Counted from the stretch's first letter, positions 28,843-38,094 are shown. The stretch: DNA of 64,000 bases from Paraburkholderia aromaticivorans (GCF_002278075.1 NZ_CP022989.1:2418001-2482000); one strand, 5' to 3'. Numbers and translations are program-made. The notes: generated from the sequence alone by a model not told the origin.

Positions 28843-30051
28843 TTACAGTCCCAGGATCATTTTGGAAATGATGTTCTTCTGGATTTCGTTCGAGCCGCCG
28901 AAGATGGACAGCTTGCGGTTATTGAAGTAAAGCGAAGCGGCGCTCGCGGCTTCGGCGGGGCCGACCGGCACGCCGTCGAAGCCGTCCTGCAACGCTTCCT
29001 CGACGAACGGCTGCGCATACGGGCCCATCGCGCGGCGCGTGAGCGAGGAGATTTCCTGGCGGATCTCGGTGCCGCGAATCTTCAGCATCGAACTTTCGGC
29101 ACCGGGCACGCCGCCGCCGGCCACCGCCGCGATTACGCGCAGGTTGGTGGTCTTCATGTTCTCCAGATCGATCTCTACACGCGCCATGCGCGCGGCGAAC
29201 GCGGGGTCCTGCGCGAGCGGCCGGCCATTGCGCCGCTGTTTCGCGGCGATCTTGCGCAGGCGGTTGAACGCCGCCACCGAGAAACCGACGCCCGCGATAT
29301 TGGTGCGCTCATAGGTGAGCAGGTACTTGGCGTAAGTCCACCCTTTGTTCTCTTCGCCCACGAGGTTCTCCACCGGCACGCGCACGTCGGTGAAAAACAC
29401 CTCGTTGACTTCATGCTCGCCGTCGAGCGTGATGATCGGACGCACGTCGACGCCGGGCGTCTTCATGTCGATCAGCAGGAAGCTGATGCCTTCCTGTTTG
29501 CGCACGTCGGTGGCGCTGCGCACGAGGCAGAAGATCATATTCGCGTAGTGGCCGAGCGTGGTCCATGTCTTCTGGCCGTTGACGACGTAGTGCTCGCCCT
29601 GGGCATCCGTGCCGCGCACGGCGGTGGTTTTGACCGCGGCGAGATCGGAGCCGGCGCCCGGTTCCGAATAGCCCTGACACCACCAGTCCGAGCCGTCGAG
29701 AATACGCGGCAGCCAATGGCGTTTTTGCGCTTCGCTGCCGTATTTGATCAGCACGGGTCCGAGCATATTGACGCCGAATGGCACCACGCGCGGCGCGCCG
29801 GCCAGCGCGCATTCGTTTTCGAAGGTGAATTTTTGCACCGCGTTCCAACCCGGCCCGCCGTACTCTTTCGGCCAGTGATTGGCGAGCCAGCCTTGCGCGT
29901 TGAGAATCGCGTGCCACCCGGCCATGTCCTCGCGCGTGAGACGGCGGCCGCCATGCACCTTGTCGGCGAGACGTTGCGGGAGCTTCTCGCGCAGGAACGC
30001 CTGCACGTCGGTGCGGAAGGCTTCTTCCTCGGCGGTGAAATTCAGATCCAT
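28843..30051 (-). CDS. Acyl-CoA dehydrogenase, PimC-like large subunit
   Basis: 402 residues. Starts MDLNFTAEEEAFRTDVQAFL and carries the flavin and substrate motifs of the family (WCQGYSEPGAGSDLAAVKT, then IFGGSNEIQKNIISKMILGL at the C-terminus). ATG 30051 is chosen because family homology begins there; an ATG at 30093 adds unrelated residues. Electrons would go to ETF and the ETF-QO encoded at 1769-3442. It is the middle gene of a three-gene minus-strand unit. Confidence 0.92.
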   Translation of the reverse strand: MDLNFTAEEEAFRTDVQAFLREKLPQRLADKVHGGRRLTREDMAGWHAILNAQGWLANHWPKEYGGPGWNAVQKFTFENECALAGAPRVVPFGVNMLGPVLIKYGSEAQKRHWLPRILDGSDWWCQGYSEPGAGSDLAAVKTTAVRGTDAQGEHYVVNGQKTWTTLGHYANMIFCLVRSATDVRKQEGISFLLIDMKTPGVDVRPIITLDGEHEVNEVFFTDVRVPVENLVGEENKGWTYAKYLLTYERTNIAGVGFSVAAFNRLRKIAAKQRRNGRPLAQDPAFAARMARVEIDLENMKTTNLRVIAAVAGGGVPGAESSMLKIRGTEIRQEISSLTRRAMGPYAQPFVEEALQDGFDGVPVGPAEAASAASLYFNNRKLSIFGGSNEIQKNIISKMILGL

Positions 30052-30132
30052 GACGGGTTCTTCCGGATAGAGTGAGCCGGGCGGCGCGCGCAACGCGCGG
30101 CCGCTCGTGATGCATAGCGATGATGCGCCGTT

Positions 30133-32253
30133 TCAGACCGTCTGGTTCAGGCTCGCGAAATCGGCGCCGCGTTCCACCAGTTCGACCAGCAGCGGTGAAG
30201 CTTGCCAGAAGAGCGGATCGTCTTTGGCGAACTCGCGGATGTCGGCGAGGATCTTCGGCAGGCCGACCGTGTCCGCGTATTTCATCGGGCCGCCGCGATA
30301 GCGCGGAAAGCCGTAGCCGTAAAGGAAGGTCACGTCGACGTCCAGCGGCCGCAGCGCGATACGTTCATGCACGACGTTGGCACCTTCGTTGATCATCGCG
30401 GCCATATAACGGCGGATGATCTCGTCATCGGTAAAGGTACGCGGCGTGATACCGGCGCGTGCGCGCTCGGCGTCGATGATCGCTTCGACTTCGGGATCAG
30501 GCGTGCCGCTGCGCGATCCTTCGGAATACAGATAAAAACCGCGTCCGGTCTTCTGGCCGAACCAGCCGCGCTCGCACAGCCGGTCGGCGATCTGCACGTA
30601 CCGCGCGGCGGGATTGCGGGTGGCGGCGCGCCGCTTGCGCGCCGCCCAGCCGATGTCGCCGCCCGCCAGATCGACCACCTGGAACGGACCCATCGGAAAG
30701 CCGAACGCGCGCACGGCCGCGTCGATCTGATAGGGCGACGCGCCGTCTTCCATCATGGCATCCGCGGCGGCGCGGTACACGGCCAGCACACGGTTGCCGA
30801 TGAAGCCGTCGCACACCCCCGCGCGCACCGGCGTCTTGCGCAGCTTCTTCGCGAGTTCGAACGCGGTGGCGACCACGTCGGCGCTGACCTGTTTCGGCAC
30901 GACCACTTCCAGCAGCTTCATGATGTTGGCGGGCGAGAAGAAGTGCAGGCCGATCACGTCGGCGGGGCGCGAAATGCTCGCGGCCAGCGCGTCGATGTCG
31001 AGATACGACGTGTTGGTCGCGAGCACGGTGCCCGCTTTGCAGACGCGATCGAGTTCGGCGAATACGGCCTGTTTGACGGCGAGGTCTTCGAATACCGCTT
31101 CGATCACGAGATCGGCGTCGGCGAGCGCACCGTAAGACGTGCTGCCGCTCCAGCGCGTCATGACCGCGGCCTTCTTCTCCGCGCTCATGCGGCCTTTGGC
31201 GATCAGGCCGTCATAGACTTTTTCGATGTGCGCGCGGCCGCGCGCGAGCGAGGCGTCGTCGCGTTCGATCATCGTCACCGGCAAGTCCGCGTCGAGCACC
31301 GCGACGGCGATCCCCGCGCCCATCGTGCCGCCGCCCACCACGCCGATCGTGTTCAGCGCGCGCGGTTTGGCCTCGCGCGTTTCGGGCGCCTTGAGCACTT
31401 CTCGCTCGGCAAAGAAGGCGTGAATCAGGCCGGCGCGCTGCGGGCTGTCGAGACATTCGAGGAACAGTTTGCGTTCGAGCCGCAGACCTTCGTCAAAGGG
31501 CAGTTCGACGGCGGCTTGAACCGCGTCGACGATTTTCAGCGGTGAGAACAGGCCGCGCGATTTCTTCGCGGTTTCCGCGCGCGCCGTGGCGAGCGCGGCG
31601 AGACTCGCGGCGCGCTCGCCGGGCACCGTGGCGTCGCGCGTGCGGCGCACCGGTGCGTGGGTGGACAGCAACTCGTGCACATAGGCGAGCCCTTCGGCGA
31701 GGATGTCGTCGCTGCTGCCGAGGCGGTCGATCAGACCGAGCGCCAGCGCTTCCTTCGCGCCGGCGTGGCGGCCGCTCAGGATCAGATCGAGCGCGGCCTG
31801 CGCGCCGATCAGGCGCGGCGTGCGCTGCGTGCCGCCCGCGCCCGGCAGGAGGCCGAGCTGCACTTCGGGCAGGCCGAGCTTCGCGCCCTCGACGGCAATT
31901 CGGTAGTGCGCGGCAAGCGCGACTTCCAGGCCGCCGCCGAGCGCCGCGCCGTGAATCGCGGCGACCACCGGCTTCGTGCACGCTTCGATGCGGTTGCACA
32001 CGTCCGGGAGCGCGGGCGGCAGCGGCGGCTTGCCGAACTCGCGAATATCCGCCCCGGCGATGAAATTGCGGCCTGCGCCGACGATCAACACGGCTTCGAC
32101 GGCCTTGTCGGCATCCGCGGCTTCGACGGCGGCGAGCAGGCCGCGCCGCACGTCGGCTGACAGCGCGTTGACCGGCGCGTGGTCGATGGTCACGAGCAGC
32201 ACCTTGCCGCGCATTTCGCGCGTCACGACGTCGGCCGAGGGGTTGGGGGTCAT
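30133..32253 (-). CDS. Bifunctional enoyl-CoA hydratase/3-hydroxyacyl-CoA dehydrogenase (FadB/PimF-like)
   Basis: 706 residues. An N-terminal crotonase domain (about 10-190, AAIHGAALGGGLEVALAAHY) is followed by the NAD-binding domain (about 298-480, IGVVGGGTMGAGIAVAVLDA) and C-terminal 3HCDH domains. It carries out two consecutive beta-oxidation steps. The size and domain order fit the monomeric PimF/peroxisomal-type protein rather than E. coli FadB with its thiolase partner. GGAGACGACATC precedes the ATG. It heads an operon with two acyl-CoA dehydrogenases and is divergent from a LysR gene. Confidence 0.93.
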   Translation of the reverse strand: MTPNPSADVVTREMRGKVLLVTIDHAPVNALSADVRRGLLAAVEAADADKAVEAVLIVGAGRNFIAGADIREFGKPPLPPALPDVCNRIEACTKPVVAAIHGAALGGGLEVALAAHYRIAVEGAKLGLPEVQLGLLPGAGGTQRTPRLIGAQAALDLILSGRHAGAKEALALGLIDRLGSSDDILAEGLAYVHELLSTHAPVRRTRDATVPGERAASLAALATARAETAKKSRGLFSPLKIVDAVQAAVELPFDEGLRLERKLFLECLDSPQRAGLIHAFFAEREVLKAPETREAKPRALNTIGVVGGGTMGAGIAVAVLDADLPVTMIERDDASLARGRAHIEKVYDGLIAKGRMSAEKKAAVMTRWSGSTSYGALADADLVIEAVFEDLAVKQAVFAELDRVCKAGTVLATNTSYLDIDALAASISRPADVIGLHFFSPANIMKLLEVVVPKQVSADVVATAFELAKKLRKTPVRAGVCDGFIGNRVLAVYRAAADAMMEDGASPYQIDAAVRAFGFPMGPFQVVDLAGGDIGWAARKRRAATRNPAARYVQIADRLCERGWFGQKTGRGFYLYSEGSRSGTPDPEVEAIIDAERARAGITPRTFTDDEIIRRYMAAMINEGANVVHERIALRPLDVDVTFLYGYGFPRYRGGPMKYADTVGLPKILADIREFAKDDPLFWQASPLLVELVERGADFASLNQTV

Positions 32254-32361
32254 GATGTCGTCTCCTGACTATTTATCGGATGCACGCGAAAAAAGCATGC
32301 CGGGTCTGGCGAATGCTCCGATTGTGCGGTGGTCAAGGTTTATTGACAATCACATGGACGG

Positions 32362-32376
32362 TTGACAGACTGTCAA
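32362..32376. promoter_or_regulatory. Probable LysR-type operator between LysR and the fadB-like operon
   Basis: TTGACAG-A-CTGTCAA is a perfect 7+1+7 palindrome. Related half-sites (TTGACA at 32343, TTTGACAAAG near 32383) flank it. It lies 25 bp before the LysR ATG at 32401, as expected for autoregulation and control of the divergent operon. Confidence 0.6.
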
Positions 32377-32400
32377 AGTTTCTTTGACAAAGGCCGTGGC

Positions 32401-33309
32401 ATGGACGTCAACTCCCTGACCTTGCTGGTGGATATTCTGGACGCGGGCAATCTCAGCGAAGCCGCGCGCCGGCTGAAAATGAGCCGCGCGAATGTCAGCT
32501 ATCACCTGAACCAGCTGGAACGTTCCGTCGGCCTGCAACTGGTGAGGCGCACCACGCGCCGGGTCGAGCCGACCGAAATCGGCCTGCAGCTCTACGAGCA
32601 CGGCCGCACGATCCAGAACGCGCTGCTCGCCGCGCGCGAATCCGTCGCCACGCTCGGACAAAGCCTGCAAGGCCGCGTGCGGCTGAGCGTGCCGAGCGGC
32701 TATGGGCAACTCGTCATGTCGGACTGGCTGCTTGCGTTCAAGCGGCTCTATCCGGGCATCGTGCTGGACGTGATGTTCGAGAATCGCGTTGAAGACCTGA
32801 TGCGCGACGAAGTGGATATCGCCGTGCGCGTGATGTCCGAGCCGCCGCAGAACCTGGTCGCGCGCGACATGGGGCCGGTCAGGTACGTGGCGTGCGCATC
32901 GCCCGTCTTCGCGCAAACGCACGGCATGCCGAAGCAGCTCGACGACCTGCGCACGGCACCGCTGATTACCGCGGCCGTGGTCGGCAGGCAGCTGCGCGTG
33001 GCCGCCTACTTGCGCGACGAACGGTATGAAGTGCTGCTGGAGCCGACGCTTATCTCCGAGAACTTTCTGTTTCTGCGCCAGGCGGTGCTCGCCGGGCTGG
33101 GTGTGGGGCTCGTGCCGGACTACGTGGTGCAGGACGACCTGCGGCGCGGCGACGTAGTGACCGCGCTCGACGAATGGCGCTTGAGCATCTTCGGCACGCA
33201 TATGTACATGCTGTATATGCCGAACCGGCACCACACGCGCGCGGCGGCGACGTTCATCGATTTCATCTTGCAGCAGGCGCACGGCACGGGCAGAGGGTTG
33301 CCCGCGTAA
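32401..33309 (+). CDS. LysR family transcriptional regulator
   Basis: 302 residues. Winged helix with LTLLVDILDAGNLSEAARRL and MSRANVSYHLNQLERSVGLQ, then a periplasmic-binding-protein-like effector domain. ATG 32401 is the family start; an upstream frame to 32362 runs through the operator palindrome and is unlikely to be translated. It is divergent from the beta-oxidation operon at 27700-32253, which is its probable target. Confidence 0.9.
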   Translation: MDVNSLTLLVDILDAGNLSEAARRLKMSRANVSYHLNQLERSVGLQLVRRTTRRVEPTEIGLQLYEHGRTIQNALLAARESVATLGQSLQGRVRLSVPSGYGQLVMSDWLLAFKRLYPGIVLDVMFENRVEDLMRDEVDIAVRVMSEPPQNLVARDMGPVRYVACASPVFAQTHGMPKQLDDLRTAPLITAAVVGRQLRVAAYLRDERYEVLLEPTLISENFLFLRQAVLAGLGVGLVPDYVVQDDLRRGDVVTALDEWRLSIFGTHMYMLYMPNRHHTRAAATFIDFILQQAHGTGRGLPA

Positions 33310-33451
33310 CCGGCTACGGGAAGGAACGTTGCCGAGTGGCAGCGCGTGACGCCTATGGAGAAACCGCGGATTCATCTTGAGCCGCGTACAGGTATGCTTA
33401 TCGAAACAGCGGTGCGTTACTTCATAAAAACCGTGGTCACGGAGACCTGAG

Positions 33452-33640
33452 ATGAAATGGATCATCGGACTTCTAGCCGTGCTTGCACTCGCCGTGGCCG
33501 TTCTTTTGTTCCTCCGCTTGCCGGACGAAGCCGCGATTCGCCTCGGCGGCTATGCGGCGAGCGCGGCGTTTGCCGCACTCGTCGGGTTTCTGCTGCGCTG
33601 GCGTGCCAATCGGGCGCAACGGAACAAGCGGGCAGGGTGA
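33452..33640 (+). CDS. Small membrane protein, 62 residues
   Basis: Two hydrophobic segments (MKWIIGLLAVLALAVAVLLF and an Ala-rich stretch around 30-48) and a basic end RANRAQRNKRAG. CGGAGACCTGAG precedes the ATG, a good ribosome binding site. It should sit in the inner membrane with the basic end in the cytoplasm. No family is recognised. Confidence 0.7.
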   Translation: MKWIIGLLAVLALAVAVLLFLRLPDEAAIRLGGYAASAAFAALVGFLLRWRANRAQRNKRAG

Positions 33641-33745
33641 GGTGCGGTGAGGTGAGGCCTCATGTCCGGCGTCTGCTGCCGGCAACCCGATGGTAGTGAA
33701 CTCGACTCGCGAGCGCAGCAGCGCCTCGCCAAAGGCGTGATTCCC

Positions 33746-34450
33746 TCACTTCAAAGCCGCCGCCTCGAACCGCTTCACCGCGCCAATCACATCGCTGCGC
33801 AGTTGCCGCAACGCGGCCTCCTGCGCATCGGGCGGCACGAGCCCTTGCCATAGCAGATCGCTCAGCGAAGCGGCAGTCGCTTCGATATCTACCGCTCTCT
33901 GTTTGCGCACCGCGTCCCACAGCACGTGTTCCATCGGGCCATATACGACGGAGCGCAACAGACCGAGCGGCATGTCGCCGCGAATATCACCGCTTGCCAT
34001 GCCTTGGGCGAGCACGTTCATCATCGGCGCCGTATAGCGGCGCTGAAGTTCGACGATCACGTCGCCGAACTTGTCGTCCTTCTCGCGCCCTTCGGACAGA
34101 ATCAGCGCGCACAAACCCGTGCCGTCGACGCTCAGCCGGTAGAGGTGCGTGCGCACGAGGTAGGCGAACTTGTTGCGGGTGCCCGCAATCAGCGGCAATT
34201 CGTTTTCAACCTGCGTGATGATCTCGTCGTACCAATTGCCGAGCACGCGAACGCAGAGATCGCGCTTGCTGGCGAAGTACGTGAAGATCGTCGCCTCGGA
34301 CACGCCGACGCGCCCGGCGATCTCCGTCATGGTGGCCGACGCATAGCCGACTTCGGAAAAGACGTGCCGGGCCGCCTCGAGAATCGCCTTGAGTCGTTGT
34401 TCGGAGCGCGCCTGCACGGGCACGCGGCGGGAGACGGTGGATACGGTCAT
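33746..34450 (-). CDS. TetR family transcriptional regulator
   Basis: 234 residues. TetR-type helix-turn-helix at about residues 15-60 (AILEAARHVFSEVGYASATM, then EATIFTYFASKRDL) followed by a helical ligand domain. It is divergent from an SDR and an acyl-CoA synthetase gene. Two copies of an identical palindrome, C/T-TGAG-N5-CTCAA, lie in the gap, which strongly suggests that this repressor governs both directions, perhaps with an acyl-CoA ligand. Confidence 0.9.
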   Translation of the reverse strand: MTVSTVSRRVPVQARSEQRLKAILEAARHVFSEVGYASATMTEIAGRVGVSEATIFTYFASKRDLCVRVLGNWYDEIITQVENELPLIAGTRNKFAYLVRTHLYRLSVDGTGLCALILSEGREKDDKFGDVIVELQRRYTAPMMNVLAQGMASGDIRGDMPLGLLRSVVYGPMEHVLWDAVRKQRAVDIEATAASLSDLLWQGLVPPDAQEAALRQLRSDVIGAVKRFEAAALK

Positions 34451-34485
34451 CGGCAGGAATGGGCGGCGAGTTGGGTCGGCATGAG

Positions 34486-34500
34486 TTGAGTCTAGCTCAA
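34486..34500. promoter_or_regulatory. Probable TetR operator, copy 1 (tetR side)
   Basis: TTGAG-TCTAG-CTCAA, a perfect 5+5+5 palindrome 36 bp before the tetR start codon. The same half-sites and spacing occur again at 34573-34587. Confidence 0.6.
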
Positions 34501-34572
34501 ATGATATGACGGCAAAAGGTTGGATTTATTATCAAACAAAGATAACCTTTAAACAGCGCGCAGAAGTAAAAC

Positions 34573-34587
34573 CTGAGCTACACTCAA
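34573..34587. promoter_or_regulatory. Probable TetR operator, copy 2 (SDR side)
   Basis: CTGAG-CTACA-CTCAA repeats the operator at 34486-34500 with one changed base. It lies 40 bp before the SDR start codon. Confidence 0.55.
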
Positions 34588-34626
34588 CTAACGCCGAGAG
34601 CGCAGTACATTGGAGGAGACACCCGA

Positions 34627-35547
34627 ATGCCCGCAGCTTCGTCGAGCACCTCGCCGCCATCGAGCGGCTATCGTTCAGTTTTCCGCGACGGTCTGTTCGC
34701 GGGCAAAGTGATTATCGTCACCGGCGCGGGCAGCGGGTTGGGCCGTTGCACGGCCCACGAACTCGCGTCGTTAGGCGCGACCCTGGCGCTGGTCGGCCGA
34801 AGCGACGACAAACTGAAAACGGTGCAAGCCGAACTGGCCGAGGATCACCCACACCCGGCCGGCGAACATAAGCGCTATTGCTGCGACATCCGCAACGAGC
34901 AACAGGTCCGCGAAACGATCACGTCGATCATCACCGAGCTGGGCCGCATCGACGGCCTCTTCAACTGCGCCGGTGGGCAGTTCCCCGCGAAACTCGAAAA
35001 GATTTCCCTGAATGGCTGGGACGCGGTGGTGCGCAACAACCTGCACGGTACGTTTCTGATGTCCCGCGAGTGCTACACCCAATGGATGGAACATCACGGC
35101 GGCACCATCGTGAACATGCTCGCGGATATCTGGGGCGGCATGCCCGGCATGGGTCACTCGGGCGCGGCCCGCGCGGGTGTGTGGAACTTCACTGAAACCG
35201 CCGCGTGCGAATGGGGCCACGCGGGGGTGAGGGTCAACGCGGTCGCGCCGGGCTGGATAGCATCCGCGGGCATGGACAGCTACAACGAAGACTACCAGGC
35301 GTTATTGCGCACGCTGAAGCACAAGGTCCCGCTGCAGCGCTTCGGCACCGAGTCCGAGCTTGCCAGCGCGGCAGTATTTCTGTTGTCGGAGGCGTCGGCG
35401 TTCATCAACGGCACGGTGATCCGCGTCGACGGCGGCGTGCCGAACGCGCGCCATTCATGGCCGCTTGCGCAGGCGGAGCGTACGATCGAATATAGCGGCT
35501 TCCCGCGCTATCAACCGCCGACGGGCTTGCAGGAGCAGACACGATGA
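34627..35547 (+). CDS. SDR family protein, enoyl/dienoyl-CoA reductase-like, with altered YxxxK
   Basis: 306 residues. Cofactor motif TGAGSGLG near residue 34, NCAGG near 115. Where classical SDRs have Tyr-x-x-x-Lys it reads HSGAARAGV, so the Tyr is Ser and the Lys is Arg. A HxGAAKAGV-type sequence is seen in 2,4-dienoyl-CoA and peroxisomal trans-2-enoyl-CoA reductase relatives, so an acyl-CoA substrate is likely. GGAGGAGACACCCGA precedes the ATG. Its stop overlaps the acyl-CoA synthetase start by ATGA, so the two are coupled. Confidence 0.85.
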   Translation: MPAASSSTSPPSSGYRSVFRDGLFAGKVIIVTGAGSGLGRCTAHELASLGATLALVGRSDDKLKTVQAELAEDHPHPAGEHKRYCCDIRNEQQVRETITSIITELGRIDGLFNCAGGQFPAKLEKISLNGWDAVVRNNLHGTFLMSRECYTQWMEHHGGTIVNMLADIWGGMPGMGHSGAARAGVWNFTETAACEWGHAGVRVNAVAPGWIASAGMDSYNEDYQALLRTLKHKVPLQRFGTESELASAAVFLLSEASAFINGTVIRVDGGVPNARHSWPLAQAERTIEYSGFPRYQPPTGLQEQTR

Positions 35548-37214
35548 ATCTCGACGGCCAGACCTACGAATCGCTGAGGGCAAACTTCACCTGGCGCATC
35601 CCGGCACGCTACAACATGGGCGTCGACGTGTGCGATAAATGGGCCGACGGTTCGGGCCGTCTTGCGCTGATCTACGAAGATCCCGAGGGCAACGCCACTC
35701 GCTATACGTTCGACCAGTTGAAGACGCTCTCCGATCGCTTCGCCAATGCGCTCGTCGCGGCCGGTGCGCAACGCGGCGACCGTATCGGCATCTTCCTGTC
35801 GCAATCCGTCGAAACGGCGATCGCGCATCTTGCCGCTTACAAGGCCGGCCTCGTGGCCGTACCGCTTTTCGCGCTGTTCGGCGTCGATGCGATCGAACAC
35901 CGGCTCGGCGATAGCGGCGCGGTGGCGTTGATTACGGACCACGGCGGCGTGCGCAAGGTCGACGAAATCCGCGCCGCGCTGCCCGCGCTGCGCACGGTTT
36001 TCAGCGTGGATATCGATCAGGACAACGGCGATCCGCAAACACCCGTGCGTTCTTTCTGGCAAGCGCTGAACCACGCGCCCGCCGACTTCACGCCGGCCGA
36101 CACCGGCGCCGACGATCCCGCTGTCATCATCTACACATCCGGTACGACCGGCAAACCGAAGGGCGCGTTGCACGGGCACCGCGTGTTGCTCGGGCATCTG
36201 CCCGGCGTCGAGATGTCGCAGCAGGGTTTTCCCGCGCACGCCACGCTGATATGGACGCCCGCGGACTGGGCGTGGATCGGCGGCCTGTTCGACGTGCTGC
36301 TGCCGTCGTGGCATCACGGCGTTCCGGTACTGGCGCGCCGCTTTGCGAAATTCGACGGCCAGGCCGCGTTCGATCTGATGGCGCGCCACGCGGTCTCGCA
36401 TACGTTCTTGCCGCCCACCGCGCTGAAGATGATGCGCGGCGTCGAGCATCCCGAACGCTGGCAGCTCGCGTTGCGTTCGGTGGCGAGCGGCGGCGAATCG
36501 CTCGGCGAGGAATTGATCGGCTGGGGCCGCAAGGCGCTCGGCGTCACGATCAACGAGTTCTATGGACAGACGGAGTGCAACGTGGTGGTGTCGTCGTGCG
36601 CGGCGCTTTTCGAGCCGTGCTTCGGCGCGATCGGCCGCGCGGTGCCGGGGCATCATGTTGCGATTGTCGATATGGATGGCAACGAACTGCCGCCAGGCGC
36701 GATCGGCGATATCGCGGTGGCCTCGCCCGATCCGGTCATGTTTCTCGGCTACTGGGGCAACGAGGCGGCGACGCGCGAAAAATTCCGCGGCGGGTTTCTG
36801 GTGACCGGCGACCTCGGCACGCGCGACGCGGACGGCTTCATCCGTTTTGTCGGCCGTGGCGACGACGTGATCACGAGCGCCGGCTACCGGATCGGGCCGG
36901 CTTCGATCGAAGATTCGTTGCTGCGTCATCCGGCTGTTTCGATGGCGGCCGTGATCGGCGCACCGGATCGCGAGCGCACCGAGATCGTGATGGCGTTCGT
37001 GGTGCTGAACCCCGGCTTTATCGGCGACGCGGCGCTCGTGCGCGAGATCCAGCAGCATGTCAAAACGCGTCTCGCCGCGCACGAATATCCGCGCGAGATC
37101 CGCTTTGTCGACAGCCTGCCGCTGACGGCGACCGGCAAGGTGATCCGCAAAGCATTGCGCGAGGGACTCGGGCAAGACGCGGAGCATGCCGCGCCGAAGC
37201 CTGAACCGCGATAA
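35544..37214 (+). CDS. Acyl-CoA synthetase (AMP-forming)
   Basis: 556 residues. Adenylate-forming enzyme with the P-loop IIYTSGTTGKPKGALHGH near residue 195, the A5 motif NEFYGQTE near 340, TGDLGTRD near 420, and the C-terminal catalytic Lys in LTATGKVIRKAL. It activates a carboxylic acid, medium-chain or branched by overall resemblance; substrate unproven. Overlaps the preceding SDR by 4 bp and is under the same probable TetR control. Confidence 0.92.
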   Translation: MNLDGQTYESLRANFTWRIPARYNMGVDVCDKWADGSGRLALIYEDPEGNATRYTFDQLKTLSDRFANALVAAGAQRGDRIGIFLSQSVETAIAHLAAYKAGLVAVPLFALFGVDAIEHRLGDSGAVALITDHGGVRKVDEIRAALPALRTVFSVDIDQDNGDPQTPVRSFWQALNHAPADFTPADTGADDPAVIIYTSGTTGKPKGALHGHRVLLGHLPGVEMSQQGFPAHATLIWTPADWAWIGGLFDVLLPSWHHGVPVLARRFAKFDGQAAFDLMARHAVSHTFLPPTALKMMRGVEHPERWQLALRSVASGGESLGEELIGWGRKALGVTINEFYGQTECNVVVSSCAALFEPCFGAIGRAVPGHHVAIVDMDGNELPPGAIGDIAVASPDPVMFLGYWGNEAATREKFRGGFLVTGDLGTRDADGFIRFVGRGDDVITSAGYRIGPASIEDSLLRHPAVSMAAVIGAPDRERTEIVMAFVVLNPGFIGDAALVREIQQHVKTRLAAHEYPREIRFVDSLPLTATGKVIRKALREGLGQDAEHAAPKPEPR

Positions 37215-37695
37215 GCACGAGCCAACGTCCACCCACTACGCGCAGGGATATCGCACCGACCATTTATCTGGAGCGCGGCCCGAGCCCGGACCGCCGCGCG
37301 TGACAAAACACTCGCTGCGTGTCAGGGCTGCAGCGAGTCACCCTTCACGGCTTTGTCGACTATCTGCTTCGGTCCGCGCACGGCGAGCCCCAACGGGGCG
37401 CGTGCGCAACCCCGCGCAAAAGCGAACAGGCTTCGCCTGTCGCGTGTTCGCAGGCGGCCTATGTCGGGTTTTGCCTAATCCCATTCGGCGACCGTTCACT
37501 CGAATAACCTCGCGTGCTGCATTGCAAACCTGATGAGGCCTCAGGCTCATCGCCGTTTGCATCGCAATCGAGCGCGGCAGACGCAGGCCGATCGACGCTC
37601 CTGCAGCATAGGGCAAGTCCCTGGCGCGATTTAGCCGTGCATTACCACTCGCGTTCGCGGCCTCCTAAACTGGATTCAACCAGGAGGGGACCCAG
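37215..37695 (+). other. 480-bp gap with several strong hairpins
   Basis: No credible gene. Perfect inverted repeats follow one another: ACTCGCTGC/GCAGCGAGT (37310-37338), GCCCC/GGGGC (37387-37399), ACAGGC/GCCTGT (37426-37440) with an alternative GCGAACA/TGTTCGC (37422-37451), and a composite stem TGCAAAC plus GATGAG with CTCATC plus GTTTGCA (37523-37561). This density suggests a structured RNA or a repeat-like element. The last 30 bp contain the ribosome binding site AGGAGGGGA of gloA. Confidence 0.5.
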
Positions 37696-38094
37696 ATGGC
37701 CAAACTCATTCACACGATGATCCGCGTGTTCGATCTGCCGCGCTCGCTGCAGTTCTATCAGAAGGCTTTCAATCTAAACGTATCGCACCGCCTCGACTTT
37801 GCGGATTTCACGCTCGTGTATTTGCGCAACGAGGAAACCGACACCGAAATAGAACTCACCTGGAACAAAGGCCGGGAGGAGCCGTATTCGCATGGCGACG
37901 GCTACGGGCACGTGGCGTTTTGCGTCGACGATGCAAAAAGCGAGCGGCAGCGTCTGCTCGATCTCGGCATGACGCCCAACGATCTGCGTGAGTTTCACAA
38001 CGACAACAGCGAATTGCTGGCGCGCTACTTTTTCATTCAGGACCCTGACGGCTACAAGATCGAAGTGCTGGAGCGCTACGGCCACTATCAATAA
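37696..38094 (+). CDS. gloA: Lactoylglutathione lyase (glyoxalase I)
   Basis: 132 residues, typical. Converts the methylglyoxal-glutathione hemithioacetal to S-lactoylglutathione in the cytoplasm. The metal ligands are visible: His in LIHTMIRV, Glu in EIELTWN, His in GYGHVAF and Glu in KIEVLERYG. The ribosome binding site AGGAGGGGACCCAG is strong. The length and HTMIRV start match the nickel-type GloA of proteobacteria. Confidence 0.94.
   Translation: MAKLIHTMIRVFDLPRSLQFYQKAFNLNVSHRLDFADFTLVYLRNEETDTEIELTWNKGREEPYSHGDGYGHVAFCVDDAKSERQRLLDLGMTPNDLREFHNDNSELLARYFFIQDPDGYKIEVLERYGHYQ

Noticed and set aside
27994..30075. 693-codon plus-strand open frame opposite two acyl-CoA dehydrogenases
   Set aside because: It spans two clear genes on the other strand and their intergenic gap and shows no domain; a shadow.
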